Shown: piece by piece, positions 26,605 to 35,637 of the stretch | Numbering within the stretch: the first letter of the stretch is position 1 | How the letters are laid out: every line of letters starts with the position of its first letter | Source: Aeromicrobium senzhongii | GTDB taxonomy: Bacteria > Actinomycetota > Actinomycetes > Propionibacteriales > Nocardioidaceae | DNA length: 64,000 bases | NCBI RefSeq assembly: GCF_014334735.1 | Contig: NZ_CP060587.1 | Location: 868,001 to 932,000, forward strand | Direction of reading: 5' to 3' | Translations under genes and position numbers: made by a program | The notes under the pieces: model-generated | Databases searched by the model: none | What the model saw: the letters and a program-made list of their open reading frames with translations, nothing else | Told to the model about the DNA's origin: nothing

Positions 26605-27326
26605 ACACCGACACCACACCCGCCCTCGAGATCGTCGACGCGACGCTCGAACTGGGCGACGGCGACACCAAGGTCCGCGCACTGGACCACGTGTCGCTGA
26701 CGGTCCAGCCCGGCGAGTTCGTCGCCATCGTGGGCCCCTCGGGCTCGGGCAAGTCCTCGCTGCTGGCCGTGGCCGGCGCGCTGTCGAACCCCGACTCCGG
26801 CTCCGTCAAGGTCCACGGCACCGATCTGAGCACCCTGTCGAGGGGCGCTGCCGCCAAGTTTCGGCTGGAGAACATCGGCTTCGTCTTCCAGTCCGGCAAC
26901 CTGCTGCCCTCGCTGACGGCGGCGGACCAGCTGCGACTGGCCGGCCGTCTGGCCGGGAACCGCAAGGTCGACCCGCAGCCGGTCCTCGACTCCGTGGGCA
27001 TGGCCCATCGTGCGAAGAACCGGCCGGGCAACCTCTCCGGTGGCGAGCGCCAGCGCGTGGGCATCGCCCGGGCCCTGGTGAACGACCCGACGCTGCTGCT
27101 GGTCGACGAGCCCACTGCGGCCCTGGACCGGCGCCGCAGTCACGAGGTCGTGCAGCTGCTGGCCGACCGCGCGCGGGACGGGAACGTCGCCGTCGTCATG
27201 GTGACGCACGACCACGACGTCCTCGAGCACTGCGACCGGGTGCTGGAAATGGTCGACGGACGCCTGGAGGCGCTGGCCGGCTGGGCGCGTGCTGCCCGCA
27301 CGCTGGACACCGCGTCGCCGCAGTGA
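26601..27326 (+). CDS. ABC transporter ATP-binding protein (LolD/MacB type)
   Basis: 241 residues with Walker A GPSGSGKSS (about 45-53), Q-loop FQSGN, signature LSGGERQRVGIARAL, Walker B LLLVDEPTAALD (about 160-171) and switch His in VTHDHDV. It pairs with the FtsX-type permease directly upstream. The C-terminal ~25 residues extend beyond the usual domain. Confidence 0.93.
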   Translation: MNTDTTPALEIVDATLELGDGDTKVRALDHVSLTVQPGEFVAIVGPSGSGKSSLLAVAGALSNPDSGSVKVHGTDLSTLSRGAAAKFRLENIGFVFQSGNLLPSLTAADQLRLAGRLAGNRKVDPQPVLDSVGMAHRAKNRPGNLSGGERQRVGIARALVNDPTLLLVDEPTAALDRRRSHEVVQLLADRARDGNVAVVMVTHDHDVLEHCDRVLEMVDGRLEALAGWARAARTLDTASPQ

Positions 27327-27335
27327 CCGCGGGGC

Positions 27336-27905
27336 TCAGGACAGACTGAGCCGCATCAGGACGCGAGGGAAGCCGCTGAGCACCGAGTCGGTGTCAGCGG
27401 CTTTCTCGAACCCGGCGCGCTCGAACATCACGCGGGTTCCGACGTACGCCATCGTCAGGTCGACCTTCGCGCCCTGGTTGTCCACCGGGTAGGCCTCGAC
27501 CGCCGGGGCGCCCTGGGCGCGCGCGTACTCGACCGCCCCGGCGATCAGGCGCCCCGTGATGCCCTGCTTGCGATGGCCAGGCCGCACCCGCACGCACCAC
27601 AGGCTCCAGACGTCGAGGTCGTCGACGTGGGGGATCTTGCGGCTCGTGGCGAAGGACGTGTCGGCCCGGGGATGGATCGCCGCCCACCCCACGACCTCGT
27701 CGCCGTCGTAGGCCAGGACGCCGGGCGGGCCCTGGGCCAGCAGCTCGCGGACGTACTCGCCGCGCGCTTCGCGGCGCAGCTCGCGGTTCAGCGGGCCGGG
27801 CACGCGATAGCTGAGGCACCAGCAGGACTCCGCGTCGGGCCGCTTGGGTCCCACCAGCGTGCGGACGTCCTCGAACTCGGTGGCTGGGCGCACGTCGATG
27901 GTCAT
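27336..27905 (-). CDS. GNAT-family N-acetyltransferase
   Basis: 189 residues with a single GNAT domain. The acetyl-CoA pyrophosphate-binding loop is VRPGHRKQGITGRLI (about 112-126), and ARAQGAPAVEAYPVD follows. Substrate is unknown. AGGAG lies about eight bases before the ATG. It follows the DUF222-HNH gene on the same strand after 16 bases and ends nine bases from the convergent ABC operon. Confidence 0.87.
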   Translation of the reverse strand: MTIDVRPATEFEDVRTLVGPKRPDAESCWCLSYRVPGPLNRELRREARGEYVRELLAQGPPGVLAYDGDEVVGWAAIHPRADTSFATSRKIPHVDDLDVWSLWCVRVRPGHRKQGITGRLIAGAVEYARAQGAPAVEAYPVDNQGAKVDLTMAYVGTRVMFERAGFEKAADTDSVLSGFPRVLMRLSLS

Positions 27906-27921
27906 GAGAGGGCTCCTGGGC

Positions 27922-29106
27922 TCAGGCGGGAACGGGACGATAGATCACGGGTGCGCCGACGACGTACGAGTCGACGAGTCGGATCGGCGGTGCGAGGCTG
28001 CGCCGGTCGAGGTGGTCGTGGGACTTCATGTTGTGGTGCTTCCTGCACAGGGACCGCAGGTTGTCGGCCGAGGTGGTGCCACCGCGATCGTAGGCCAACT
28101 CGTGGTCGAGGTCGGTGTCGCGGATGTCGGCCTGGCAACCGGCGACCCGGCAGGTGCCGTCGCGCCATCGCAACGCCTCGCGCAACGACTCGCTGGGCTG
28201 ATAGCCGAGCTTCGTGGCGTCCATGACGTTGCCGAGCGGATCGAGCACGAGCCGGCGGAACAGCGTGTGCTCGCCGGCGGCCAGCTCACGCGCCCAGGCG
28301 GCGGGAACGGGCTCGCGGTCGCCACGGGTGAAGGCCGCGCCGGAGGTCAGCCCGATCAGGTCGGTGGAGTCGATCGTGATCGCGATCTCGGCGCGGATGT
28401 CGGTGTGGGTGCCCTCGCTGCAGGTCAGCCAGTGCGCGACGAGGTCGGCCTGCTTCTGCTCGCGGGTGCGGCGGTCGCGCTCGCCCGTGTCGGGATCGGT
28501 CCGGGGGAGCGCCTTGGCTGCAGCCCGCAGGCGGTTGCCGACCGCGACGGCCACGCCCGTGGGCAGCAGGGCGCTGAGCCACGACGTGCCGTCGTCGTTG
28601 TGCGAGATCTCGACGTGGCGCCGCTCGGTGGCTCGGGCGGCCTCGTCCTCGAAGGCCTCGGGCTCGAGCCGGGCCCGCAGCCGCTTCAGCCACGCGCGCA
28701 ACTCGCCCGGGGTGTGCTCGGCACCGTACGCGGCAGCGTTCTGGTCGACGGCCTCGAGCGCCTCGGGCGTGCGCAGCCTGGCGACCACGTCAGCGATGAG
28801 ACCGATCCGGCGCGCATCGAGGACTCCGTCGCGGAACGCGTTCCAGACGGTCGGAGCGCGATCACGGACCTCCTCGCCCTGGACGATGATCCGCCAGACC
28901 GCGTTCTCAGGGAGCCGCAGCTGCTGGGCGATCTCCAGGGTGACGGCGCGCCGGGCGAGTTCCTTGCTGATCGGGGCATCGTCGGTGGCGTCGATCCGCC
29001 GAATCTCGCGTTCGCGGTGGCTGATCACCAGGTTCCACTCGGTGAACTCGGCCTGGGCCCGCCCGCGCCGGACTGCGGCGAAGGCGTCAGCAGGGGTCGA
29101 GGTCAT
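27922..29106 (-). CDS. DUF222 / HNH endonuclease-domain protein (13E12-repeat-like)
   Basis: 394 residues. The DUF222 region covers about 1-280, and the C-terminal HNH motif (about 315-365) contains CRVAGCQADIRDTDLDHE then LCRKHHNMKSH. Such proteins are multicopy in many actinobacteria, resembling the mycobacterial REP13E12 family. They are sometimes treated as mobile, but no repeats or transposition ends are visible here. ATG 29106 is preferred to the TTG at 29136. Confidence 0.88.
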   Translation of the reverse strand: MTSTPADAFAAVRRGRAQAEFTEWNLVISHREREIRRIDATDDAPISKELARRAVTLEIAQQLRLPENAVWRIIVQGEEVRDRAPTVWNAFRDGVLDARRIGLIADVVARLRTPEALEAVDQNAAAYGAEHTPGELRAWLKRLRARLEPEAFEDEAARATERRHVEISHNDDGTSWLSALLPTGVAVAVGNRLRAAAKALPRTDPDTGERDRRTREQKQADLVAHWLTCSEGTHTDIRAEIAITIDSTDLIGLTSGAAFTRGDREPVPAAWARELAAGEHTLFRRLVLDPLGNVMDATKLGYQPSESLREALRWRDGTCRVAGCQADIRDTDLDHELAYDRGGTTSADNLRSLCRKHHNMKSHDHLDRRSLAPPIRLVDSYVVGAPVIYRPVPA

Positions 29107-29161
29107 GACCTCAGTATAGAACAGGCGTTCGAACAATCGTCGAATTACACTCGGTTTCCCA

Positions 29162-30370
29162 CTAGGTGAGACGGCTCTCCTTTCGCCGTGGGGCCAGCAC
29201 GATCGCTGCGACGACCGGCAGGGTCAGCAGGCCCGCGACGCCCGTCAGCGTGCCGAAGTTCGACATCGCCACCACGAGCCCGGCCAGCAGTCCGCCTGCC
29301 GCGCCGGCGAGGTTCATCGACAGGTCGCTGAAGCCCTGCACGAGCGGCCGCACCGAGGGGTCGACGCTGCGGGTCAGCAGCGCGGCGCCGGCGATGACGG
29401 ACATCGACCAGCCGATGCCGAGCAGAACCAGGCCGACGGTGATCTGGATGTTGGAGTGGCCCGCGGTGCCGGCGACGACACAGGCCAGGACGAGCACGAC
29501 CTGGCCTCCCACGATGGTGGGCTCGGCGCCCCACCGGTCGGTGGTCCAGCCGAAGAGGGGCGAGAGGGCGAACATGCCGGCGATGTGCAGGCTGATCGTG
29601 AAGCCGATGACCGAGAGCTCGGTGCCGTGGCCGGACATGTGGACCGGCGTCAGGGCCATGACGGACACCATGATCGCGTGGGAGAGTGCCACGGCGGTGA
29701 TCGCGACGGCGGTGGCGCCTCGGACGTGGGGGAGCGCGGCGGCGATCCGCGGCGGTGCGGGCGCGGAGGCGGCGCGTCGTTCGAGCGGGTCGGGGCGCAA
29801 CAGCAGCCAGGTCAGGACTCCCGCGACGGCGAAGGCCAACCCCGAGAACACCTGGGGCCCGGCCAGCTCGGGGATGCCCAGCGTGCGCGCCACGACGGCA
29901 CCGGGGCCGGTGAGGTTGGGACCGGCGACCGATCCGATCGTCGTGGCCCAGACGACGAGCGCGATCGAGCGGCCCACCTCGGCGGGCTCGGCACGGTCGG
30001 CCGCGGCAAACCGCGACTGGAGATTGGCGGCGGTGCTGGCGCCGAACAGCAAGAACCCCAGCAACAGCAACGGAAGGAACTCCCACGCGGCGCCGCCGAC
30101 GACCGCCGTGGCACCGAGCGAACCACCCCACCAGCCCGCGGTGAGTGCCGGGCGGCGGCCACGGTGCACGGCGAAGTTCGACAGCGGAACGGTGAACAGG
30201 GCGGCGCCGAGCGTCGTGGCGACGACGGCCATCCCCGCCCAGCCGGCCGACCCCGTGACGTCCTCGATCAGCAAGGCTCCGACCGCGAGTCCCGCACCGT
30301 TGCCGATGCCGCCGACGACCTGGACCAGCGCCAGCGTGCCGACGGTCCGACGCTGGGCGGGCCAGCCCAT
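29162..30370 (-). CDS. Major facilitator superfamily transporter
   Basis: 402 residues with twelve predicted membrane helices and a central cytoplasmic loop rich in Arg/Pro (DPLERRAASAPAPPR, about 195-210). The loop after helix 2 (NFAVHRGRRPALTAG) fits the MFS A-motif region. It is probably a drug or metabolite exporter. The start lies one base from the stop of the M13 peptidase gene upstream, so the two form one unit. Confidence 0.87.
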   Translation of the reverse strand: MGWPAQRRTVGTLALVQVVGGIGNGAGLAVGALLIEDVTGSAGWAGMAVVATTLGAALFTVPLSNFAVHRGRRPALTAGWWGGSLGATAVVGGAAWEFLPLLLLGFLLFGASTAANLQSRFAAADRAEPAEVGRSIALVVWATTIGSVAGPNLTGPGAVVARTLGIPELAGPQVFSGLAFAVAGVLTWLLLRPDPLERRAASAPAPPRIAAALPHVRGATAVAITAVALSHAIMVSVMALTPVHMSGHGTELSVIGFTISLHIAGMFALSPLFGWTTDRWGAEPTIVGGQVVLVLACVVAGTAGHSNIQITVGLVLLGIGWSMSVIAGAALLTRSVDPSVRPLVQGFSDLSMNLAGAAGGLLAGLVVAMSNFGTLTGVAGLLTLPVVAAIVLAPRRKESRLT

Positions 30371-30371
30371 G

Positions 30372-32324
30372 TCAGGCCCAGATGGTGACGCGCTCGGCCG
30401 GATCGAGCCAGAGCTCGTCGTCCGGAGTCACGTCGAACGCCTCGTAGAAGGCCTCGATGTTGCGCACCACCTGGTTGCAGCGGAACTCCGGCGGCGAGTG
30501 CGGATCGACCGTGAGGCGCCGCAGCGTCTCGGCCGGCCGGGACTTGCCCTGCCAGGCGCGCGCCCAGGCCAGGAAGAAGCGCTGGTCAGGAGTGAACCCG
30601 TCGATGGACTCGGTCGGCTTGCCCTCCTGGGCGAGCTTGAACGCCAGGTACGCGATGCCGAGCCCGCCGAGGTCGCCGATGTTCTCGCCGATCGTGAGCG
30701 CTCCGTTGACCTTCTGCCCGTCGGCGTTCGCGGGGCTCAGATCGTCGTACTGGGCGATGATCTTGGCCGCGAGCGCGTCGAAGGCGGCGCGGTCGTCGTC
30801 GGTCCACCAGTTGCTCAGGGCGCCGGTGCCGTCGTACTGCGAGCCCTGGTCGTCGAAGCCGTGGCCGATCTCGTGGCCGATGACCGAGCCGATCGCGCCG
30901 TAGTTCACGGCGTCGTCGGCCCGCGCGTCGAAGAACGGCGGCTGCAAGATCGCGGCGGGGAAGACGATCTCGTTCATCGTCGGGTTGTAGTACGCGTTGA
31001 CCGTCTGTGGCGTCATGTACCACTCGTCGCGGTCGATCGGCTTGCCGATCTTGGCCAGCTCACGGTCCATCGCGACCGACTGGGCGCGGCGGGCGTTGCC
31101 CACGAGGTCGCCCGGGTCGGTCTCGAGCGCGGAGTAGTCCTTGAAGCTCTCGGGGTGACCGATCTTCGGCGTGAAGGCGTCGAGCTTGTCCAGGGCGCGC
31201 TGCTTGGTCTCGTCGCTCATCCAGGGCAGCTTGCGGATGCTGATCCGGTAGGCCTCGAGCAGGTTCGCGATGAGCTCCTCCATGCGCGACTTGGCCTCGG
31301 CGGGGTACTCGGTGCGGACGTAGATCTTGCCGACGGCCTCGCCCATCGAGCCCTCGACGAAGCCGATGCCGCGCTTCCAGCGCGGTCGCAGCTCGTCGGT
31401 GCCCTGCAGGGTCTTGCCGTAGAACTCGAAGTTGGCGGCGACGAAGTCGTCGGAGAGGAAGGGTGCGGCGGCGTGCACGAGCTGCCAGCGCAGCCAGTCG
31501 AGCCAGGCCGGGAGCAGGTCGTCGGTCAGCAGCGTCTGCACGCCCTCGAGGTAGGAGGGCTGGGAGACGACGGCCTCGGCCAGCACCTCGTGGGCGATGC
31601 CGGCCTCGTCGGCCCAGGCGCGCCAGTCGAAGGAGGGGGTGAGCGCGTCGAGCTGGTCGAGCGTCATCAGGTTGTAGGTCTTCTGGGCGTCGCGGCAGGC
31701 GACCCGGTCCCAGTGGTGCGAGGCGATCCGCGTCTCGATGTCGAGGGCGCGGTCGGCGCGCTGGTCGGCCTCGTCGAAGCCGGCCAGGCTGAGCATGGTG
31801 GCGATGTGCGCGCGGTACGCCTCGCGGATCTCGGCGAACTGGTCCTCGCGGTAGTAGGACTCGTCCGGCAGGCCGATGCCGGCCTGGACGACGTGCGTGA
31901 CGTACCGATCGGGACGACCCCGGTCGGGGGCGATGTAGAGGCCGGCGATGCTGTTCACGCCGGAGCGCTCGAGCGCCCCGATCGTGCGGACCAGAGCGGG
32001 GACCGAGGTGACCGCGTCGATCTTGGCGAGGTCGTCGGCCAGGGGAGCGGCGCCGAGCTGCTCGATGCGGTCGGTGTCCATGAAGCTGGTGAAGAGGTCG
32101 CCGATCTTGCGCTCTTCGTCGTCCTGGGGATCGGCGGCGCAGCGCTCGACGATCGTGCGGACCAGTTCCTCGGCCTCGTCGACCAGATCGATGAAGCCAC
32201 CGGCCGTCGCGCGATCGGGTTTGATGGGCGCCTCGCGCAGCCACGGTCCGTTCACGTAGCGGAACAGGTCGTCCTGGACGCGGATCGAAGGGTCGAAGGT
32301 CGAGGGATCGAGGCCGTTGCTCAC
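30372..32324 (-). CDS. M13-family zinc metallopeptidase (PepO/neprilysin-like)
   Basis: 650 residues, the usual size for bacterial M13. The zinc motif HEIGH (VIGHEIGHGFDDQGS, about 490) and the third-ligand motif ENIGDLGG (about 550) are present, as is NAYYNPTMNEIVFPA, which lines the active site. It degrades short peptides. No signal peptide is seen, so it may be cytoplasmic. GTG 32324 has the -10 TAGCCT (complement of 32331-32336) six bases upstream. It is divergent from the siderophore-interacting protein. Confidence 0.93.
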   Translation of the reverse strand: MSNGLDPSTFDPSIRVQDDLFRYVNGPWLREAPIKPDRATAGGFIDLVDEAEELVRTIVERCAADPQDDEERKIGDLFTSFMDTDRIEQLGAAPLADDLAKIDAVTSVPALVRTIGALERSGVNSIAGLYIAPDRGRPDRYVTHVVQAGIGLPDESYYREDQFAEIREAYRAHIATMLSLAGFDEADQRADRALDIETRIASHHWDRVACRDAQKTYNLMTLDQLDALTPSFDWRAWADEAGIAHEVLAEAVVSQPSYLEGVQTLLTDDLLPAWLDWLRWQLVHAAAPFLSDDFVAANFEFYGKTLQGTDELRPRWKRGIGFVEGSMGEAVGKIYVRTEYPAEAKSRMEELIANLLEAYRISIRKLPWMSDETKQRALDKLDAFTPKIGHPESFKDYSALETDPGDLVGNARRAQSVAMDRELAKIGKPIDRDEWYMTPQTVNAYYNPTMNEIVFPAAILQPPFFDARADDAVNYGAIGSVIGHEIGHGFDDQGSQYDGTGALSNWWTDDDRAAFDALAAKIIAQYDDLSPANADGQKVNGALTIGENIGDLGGLGIAYLAFKLAQEGKPTESIDGFTPDQRFFLAWARAWQGKSRPAETLRRLTVDPHSPPEFRCNQVVRNIEAFYEAFDVTPDDELWLDPAERVTIWA

Positions 32325-32342
32325 GCGGTTAGGCTACACAGC
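32325..32342. promoter_or_regulatory. 18-base divergent gap with a shared symmetric -10 element
   Basis: TAGGCTA at 32330-32336 reads TAGGCT rightward, seven bases before GTG 32343, and TAGCCT leftward, six bases before GTG 32324. Both genes thus appear to use overlapping -10 hexamers and leaderless starts. Confidence 0.55.
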
Positions 32343-33113
32343 GTGGCGAATCGTATCGAGGTGGAAATGACCGTCCTCCGGACGGAGGAACTGGCCCCTC
32401 GGATGCGGCGGGTGGTTCTGGGTGGACCGGCGTTCGACGAATACCTCGCCAGCCACCTGCCCGCGACGGACACGTACGTCAAGCTCGTCTTCCCCTCGCA
32501 GGACGGCGACGTGCTGCGCACCTACACGGTCAGGTGGGTGGATCCGCAGGCGCGCGAGCTGGCCATCGACTTCGTCACCCACGGCACCGAGGGTCTCGCC
32601 GGCCCGTGGGCCGCCGCGGCCCGGCCCGGCGACACGCTGCGCTTCCGCGGCCCCGGGGGCGCCTACCGCCCCGATCCGACGGCCGACCACCACCTGTTCG
32701 TCGGCGACGAGTCGGCGCTACCGGCGATCGGCGCGTCCGTGGCGGCGTTGGAGTCCGGCGCTGCGGCCACCGCCTTCATCGAGGTCGACGGACCCGAGCA
32801 CGAGATCGACCTGCCGACCTCCGGCGACCTGACCCTCGTCTGGCTGCACCGGGACGGGGACGCGCCGGGTTCGACGAGGCTGCTCGACGACGCGGTGCGG
32901 GCCTGGCCGTGGCCGCAGGGCCGCGTGCAGGCGTTCGTGCACGGTGAGTCGGCGCTGCTGAAGACGGTGCGGCCGTACCTCATGGACGGCCGTGTCGACC
33001 GCAAGGACATCTCCGTCTCGGCCTACTGGCGCTGTGGTGAGACCGAGGAGGGCTTCCGGGCCTGGAAGAAGCAACAGCAGGACGCGGTCATCCGACCGGC
33101 CGCGCCCCGGTAA
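32343..33113 (+). CDS. Siderophore-interacting FAD-dependent ferric reductase-like protein
   Basis: 256 residues of the SIP/ViuB family. The FAD-binding beta-barrel (about 1-110) has RTYTVRWVD and GPGGAY. The NAD(P)-like C-terminal domain begins LFVGDESALPAIGA, and AYWRCGETEEGFRAWK is near the end. It would release iron from ferric siderophores. GTG 32343 is set by the -10 element. A very long open frame extends upstream to 29166 but runs antisense to two real genes. Confidence 0.9.
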   Translation: MANRIEVEMTVLRTEELAPRMRRVVLGGPAFDEYLASHLPATDTYVKLVFPSQDGDVLRTYTVRWVDPQARELAIDFVTHGTEGLAGPWAAAARPGDTLRFRGPGGAYRPDPTADHHLFVGDESALPAIGASVAALESGAAATAFIEVDGPEHEIDLPTSGDLTLVWLHRDGDAPGSTRLLDDAVRAWPWPQGRVQAFVHGESALLKTVRPYLMDGRVDRKDISVSAYWRCGETEEGFRAWKKQQQDAVIRPAAPR

Positions 33114-33122
33114 CCTCGTCGG

Positions 33123-34544
33123 GTGACCGAAATGCGCAACGTCGCCGTGATCCTCGCTGGTGGGACCGGGACCCGGGTGGGCCTGTCGATTCCCAAGCAG
33201 CTGATCAAGATCGCGGGCAAGACGATCCTCGAGCACACGATCGCGGTCTTCCAGGCCGCCGACGCGATCGACGAGATCATCATCCTCATGACGCCGGGTC
33301 ACCTGGACCCGGTCAACGCGATCGTGCGCGACGGCAAGTACCCGAAGGTCACGCAGGTGCTCGAGGGCGGCGCGACCCGCAACGAGACCACGAGCCTGGC
33401 GCTGAAGGCGCTGGGTGAGGACGAGTGCAACGTCCTGTTCCACGACGCGGTGCGCCCGCTGGTGTCGCAGAAGATCATCGAGGACGTCGTCGAGGCGCTG
33501 GGCACCTACGAGGCCGTCGACACGGCGATCCCGTCGGCGGACACGGTCGTGTCGGTCCACCCCGAGCGCGAGGGCGATCTCGACACGATCTCGGACGTGC
33601 TGCGCCGCGACCTGTTGCGCCGCGGCCAGACGCCCCAGGCCTTCCGCGCGTCGATCATCCGCGACGCCTACGACAAGGCGTGGCAGGACCCCGACTTCAC
33701 CGCCACCGACGACTGCACCGTCGTCCTGCGGTACCGGCCCGACGTGCCGATCGCCGTCGTGCAGGGCCACGAGCGGAACATGAAGGTCACCGAGCCGATC
33801 GACGTCTACATCGCCGACAAGCTGTTCCAGCTGGCGTCCGCCGAGGAGCCCGAGGCGCTCGACGACGAGCAGTACCGCGCCGCCCTCGAGGACAAGACGA
33901 TGGTGGTCTTCGGCGGCTCCTACGGGATCGGCGGCGACATCGCGAAGCTGGCCGAGTCGTACGGCGCGAACGTGCACGCGTTCTCGCGCTCATCCACCGG
34001 CACGCACGTCGACCGCCGCGAGGACGTGGCCGAGGCCGCGCGCGAGGTCGTCGCGAAGGCCGGGAAGGTCGACTTCGTGGTCAACACCGCCGGCGTCCTG
34101 CCGATCGGGGACCTCGCAGACACGTCGGAGGAGACGATCTGGTCGGCCACCGAGATCAACTACCTCGCCCCGATCTTCATCGCGCAGGAGTTCCGGCCGC
34201 TGCTGGCCGAGACGAACGGCTCGCTGCTGCTGTTCACGTCGTCGTCCTACACGCGCGGCCGCAAGGGCTACTCGCTGTACTCGTCGGCGAAGGCCGCGAC
34301 GGTCAACCTGACGCAGGCGCTGGCCGACGAGTGGGCCGGCGAGGTGCGCGTCAACTGCGTGAACCCCGAGCGGACCGGCACGCCGATGCGCACGAAGGCG
34401 TTCGGCGACGAGCCCGAGGGCACGCTGCTGTCGTCCGAGGAGGTCGCGCGCCGGTCCCTCGACGTGCTCGTCGCCGACATGACCGGACACGTCATCGACA
34501 TCCGCCGCGAGGCCGGCCCGGCCGCCATCGGCGGGGGTCACTGA
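33123..34544 (+). CDS. IspD-like cytidylyltransferase fused to a short-chain dehydrogenase (CDP-ribitol-synthase-like)
   Basis: 473 residues in two domains. The cytidylyltransferase (about 1-230) has LAGGTGTRVGLSIPKQ and the HDAVRPLVS motif. The SDR (about 255-470) has GGSYGIGGDIAKLA and the YSLYSSAKAA (YxxxK) active site. This order matches bifunctional enzymes such as Haemophilus Bcs1, which reduce ribulose 5-phosphate and make CDP-ribitol for teichoic acid or capsule. TAACCT (33112-33117) lies five to six bases before the GTG. No polymerase or other wall gene is nearby. The final seven bases overlap the convergent pseudouridine synthase gene. Confidence 0.88.
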   Translation: MTEMRNVAVILAGGTGTRVGLSIPKQLIKIAGKTILEHTIAVFQAADAIDEIIILMTPGHLDPVNAIVRDGKYPKVTQVLEGGATRNETTSLALKALGEDECNVLFHDAVRPLVSQKIIEDVVEALGTYEAVDTAIPSADTVVSVHPEREGDLDTISDVLRRDLLRRGQTPQAFRASIIRDAYDKAWQDPDFTATDDCTVVLRYRPDVPIAVVQGHERNMKVTEPIDVYIADKLFQLASAEEPEALDDEQYRAALEDKTMVVFGGSYGIGGDIAKLAESYGANVHAFSRSSTGTHVDRREDVAEAAREVVAKAGKVDFVVNTAGVLPIGDLADTSEETIWSATEINYLAPIFIAQEFRPLLAETNGSLLLFTSSSYTRGRKGYSLYSSAKAATVNLTQALADEWAGEVRVNCVNPERTGTPMRTKAFGDEPEGTLLSSEEVARRSLDVLVADMTGHVIDIRREAGPAAIGGGH

Positions 34545-35452
34545 CCCAGAGGGAAGCTCCGGCCGCTGACGAAGCTGCGGTCGGAGCCGTCCACCGGATC
34601 GGTGAAGGCGAGCTCGCTCGCGAGGAGCTGGAGCGGCCGTGAGAAGTCGTCGACCGAGACGTCGGTGACCGTCGGGTAGAGCGGATCGCCCACGATCGGG
34701 CTGCCGAGCCCGGCCAGGTGCATCCGCAGCTGGTGCGTGCGACCGGTCCGGGGATGCAGCCGGTAGACGGCCAGGTCCTCGAGGCGCGACTCCATCTCGA
34801 TCAAGGTCTCGGCGTTCACGGGCGCACCGGGCACGACCTCGGCCCGAGGCGCGCCGCGGTCCTTGCGCAGATGGTTGCGCACGACGACCGGTGACTCGAG
34901 GGATTCCTGCCACGGCGCGAGGGCGCGGTAGGTCTTGCGGACCTGCCGCTGCTCGAAGAGGGACTGGTAGGGCCCGCGCCAGCGACGCTCGGTGGCCAGC
35001 AGCAGGACCCCGGAGGTCACCCGATCGAGCCGGTGCAGGGGAGTGAGCTCGGGCAGGTCGAGCTCGGTGCGCAGCCGCACGACGACGCTCTGCAGGACGT
35101 GCCGGCCACGCGGGATCGTCGAGAGGAACGGCGGCTTGTCGACGACGATGATCCGCTCATCGCGGTGCAGGATCCGGATCTGGCCGGGGACCTCGACCTC
35201 GTCGCGCAGGTCGCGGTGGAACCACACGAAGGTGTGCGGGGTGTAGGGGTCGTCGGCTCGTACGGGCGTCAGGTCGTCGTAGACGAAGCGCTCGTCGGCG
35301 ATCATCGCGTGCACGTCGGCGTGGGCCGCGACCTCGTGCTCCAGCCAGGCGGTCATCGTGGGCCACGGCGATCCCTGCGGATCCCGGTCCGGCGTCCGCA
35401 GCCACGCCGACTGCAGGCCGTGTCGCGGCGGCAGCGGGGAACGTGGGGGCAC
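34538..35452 (-). CDS. RluA-family pseudouridine synthase
   Basis: 304 residues with the catalytic motif LHRLDRVTSGVLLLA (catalytic Asp about 142), 'ILHRDERIIVVDKPPFLS' and the C-terminal HPRTGRTHQLRMHLAGLG. It isomerises uridine in rRNA or tRNA. The N-terminal ~90 residues are longer than the core and could be an S4-like or lineage-specific extension. GTG 35452 is preceded, on the minus strand, by TAGAAT (35459-35464) and six bases. Confidence 0.9.
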   Translation of the reverse strand: MPPRSPLPPRHGLQSAWLRTPDRDPQGSPWPTMTAWLEHEVAAHADVHAMIADERFVYDDLTPVRADDPYTPHTFVWFHRDLRDEVEVPGQIRILHRDERIIVVDKPPFLSTIPRGRHVLQSVVVRLRTELDLPELTPLHRLDRVTSGVLLLATERRWRGPYQSLFEQRQVRKTYRALAPWQESLESPVVVRNHLRKDRGAPRAEVVPGAPVNAETLIEMESRLEDLAVYRLHPRTGRTHQLRMHLAGLGSPIVGDPLYPTVTDVSVDDFSRPLQLLASELAFTDPVDGSDRSFVSGRSFPLGQ

Positions 35453-35458
35453 TGCCTG

Positions 35459-35464
35459 ATTCTA
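35459..35464 (-). promoter_or_regulatory. -10 element of the pseudouridine synthase gene (leaderless type)
   Basis: TAGAAT on the minus strand, six bases before GTG 35452. Confidence 0.45.
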
Positions 35465-35516
35465 GGCGTGACACCCCGGCGGTCACCGATTCCCTGAGGA
35501 CAGCGCCGCCAGCTCG

Positions 35517-35528
35517 CGGTTTGAACCG
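35517..35528. promoter_or_regulatory. Short inverted repeat in the gap before the GAF-ANTAR gene
   Basis: CGGTT-TG-AACCG, about 110 bases upstream of the GAF-ANTAR start. This 185-base gap (35453-35637), the longest in the window, contains no other gene or repeat that I can support. Confidence 0.35.
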
Positions 35529-35637
35529 ACGACGCCTAGGACCAACGGTGGCTGCAGCGCAGTAGTTGTCCCTACCCCTGTGTACCCGGCTGCCTCGCTC
35601 CGAATCACCCCGCCCCCGATCGTGGAAGAATCGCAGC

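Noticed and set aside
27922-29106. DUF222-HNH gene as evidence of a mobile element.
   Set aside because: No terminal repeats, transposase or partner gene; such genes are frequent chromosomal residents in actinobacteria.
29166-32342. A plus-strand frame open for over 1000 codons before the siderophore-interacting gene.
   Set aside because: It lies fully antisense to the MFS and M13 peptidase genes, which have clear family motifs. Long antisense frames are expected in high-GC coding DNA. The sensible start is GTG 32343.
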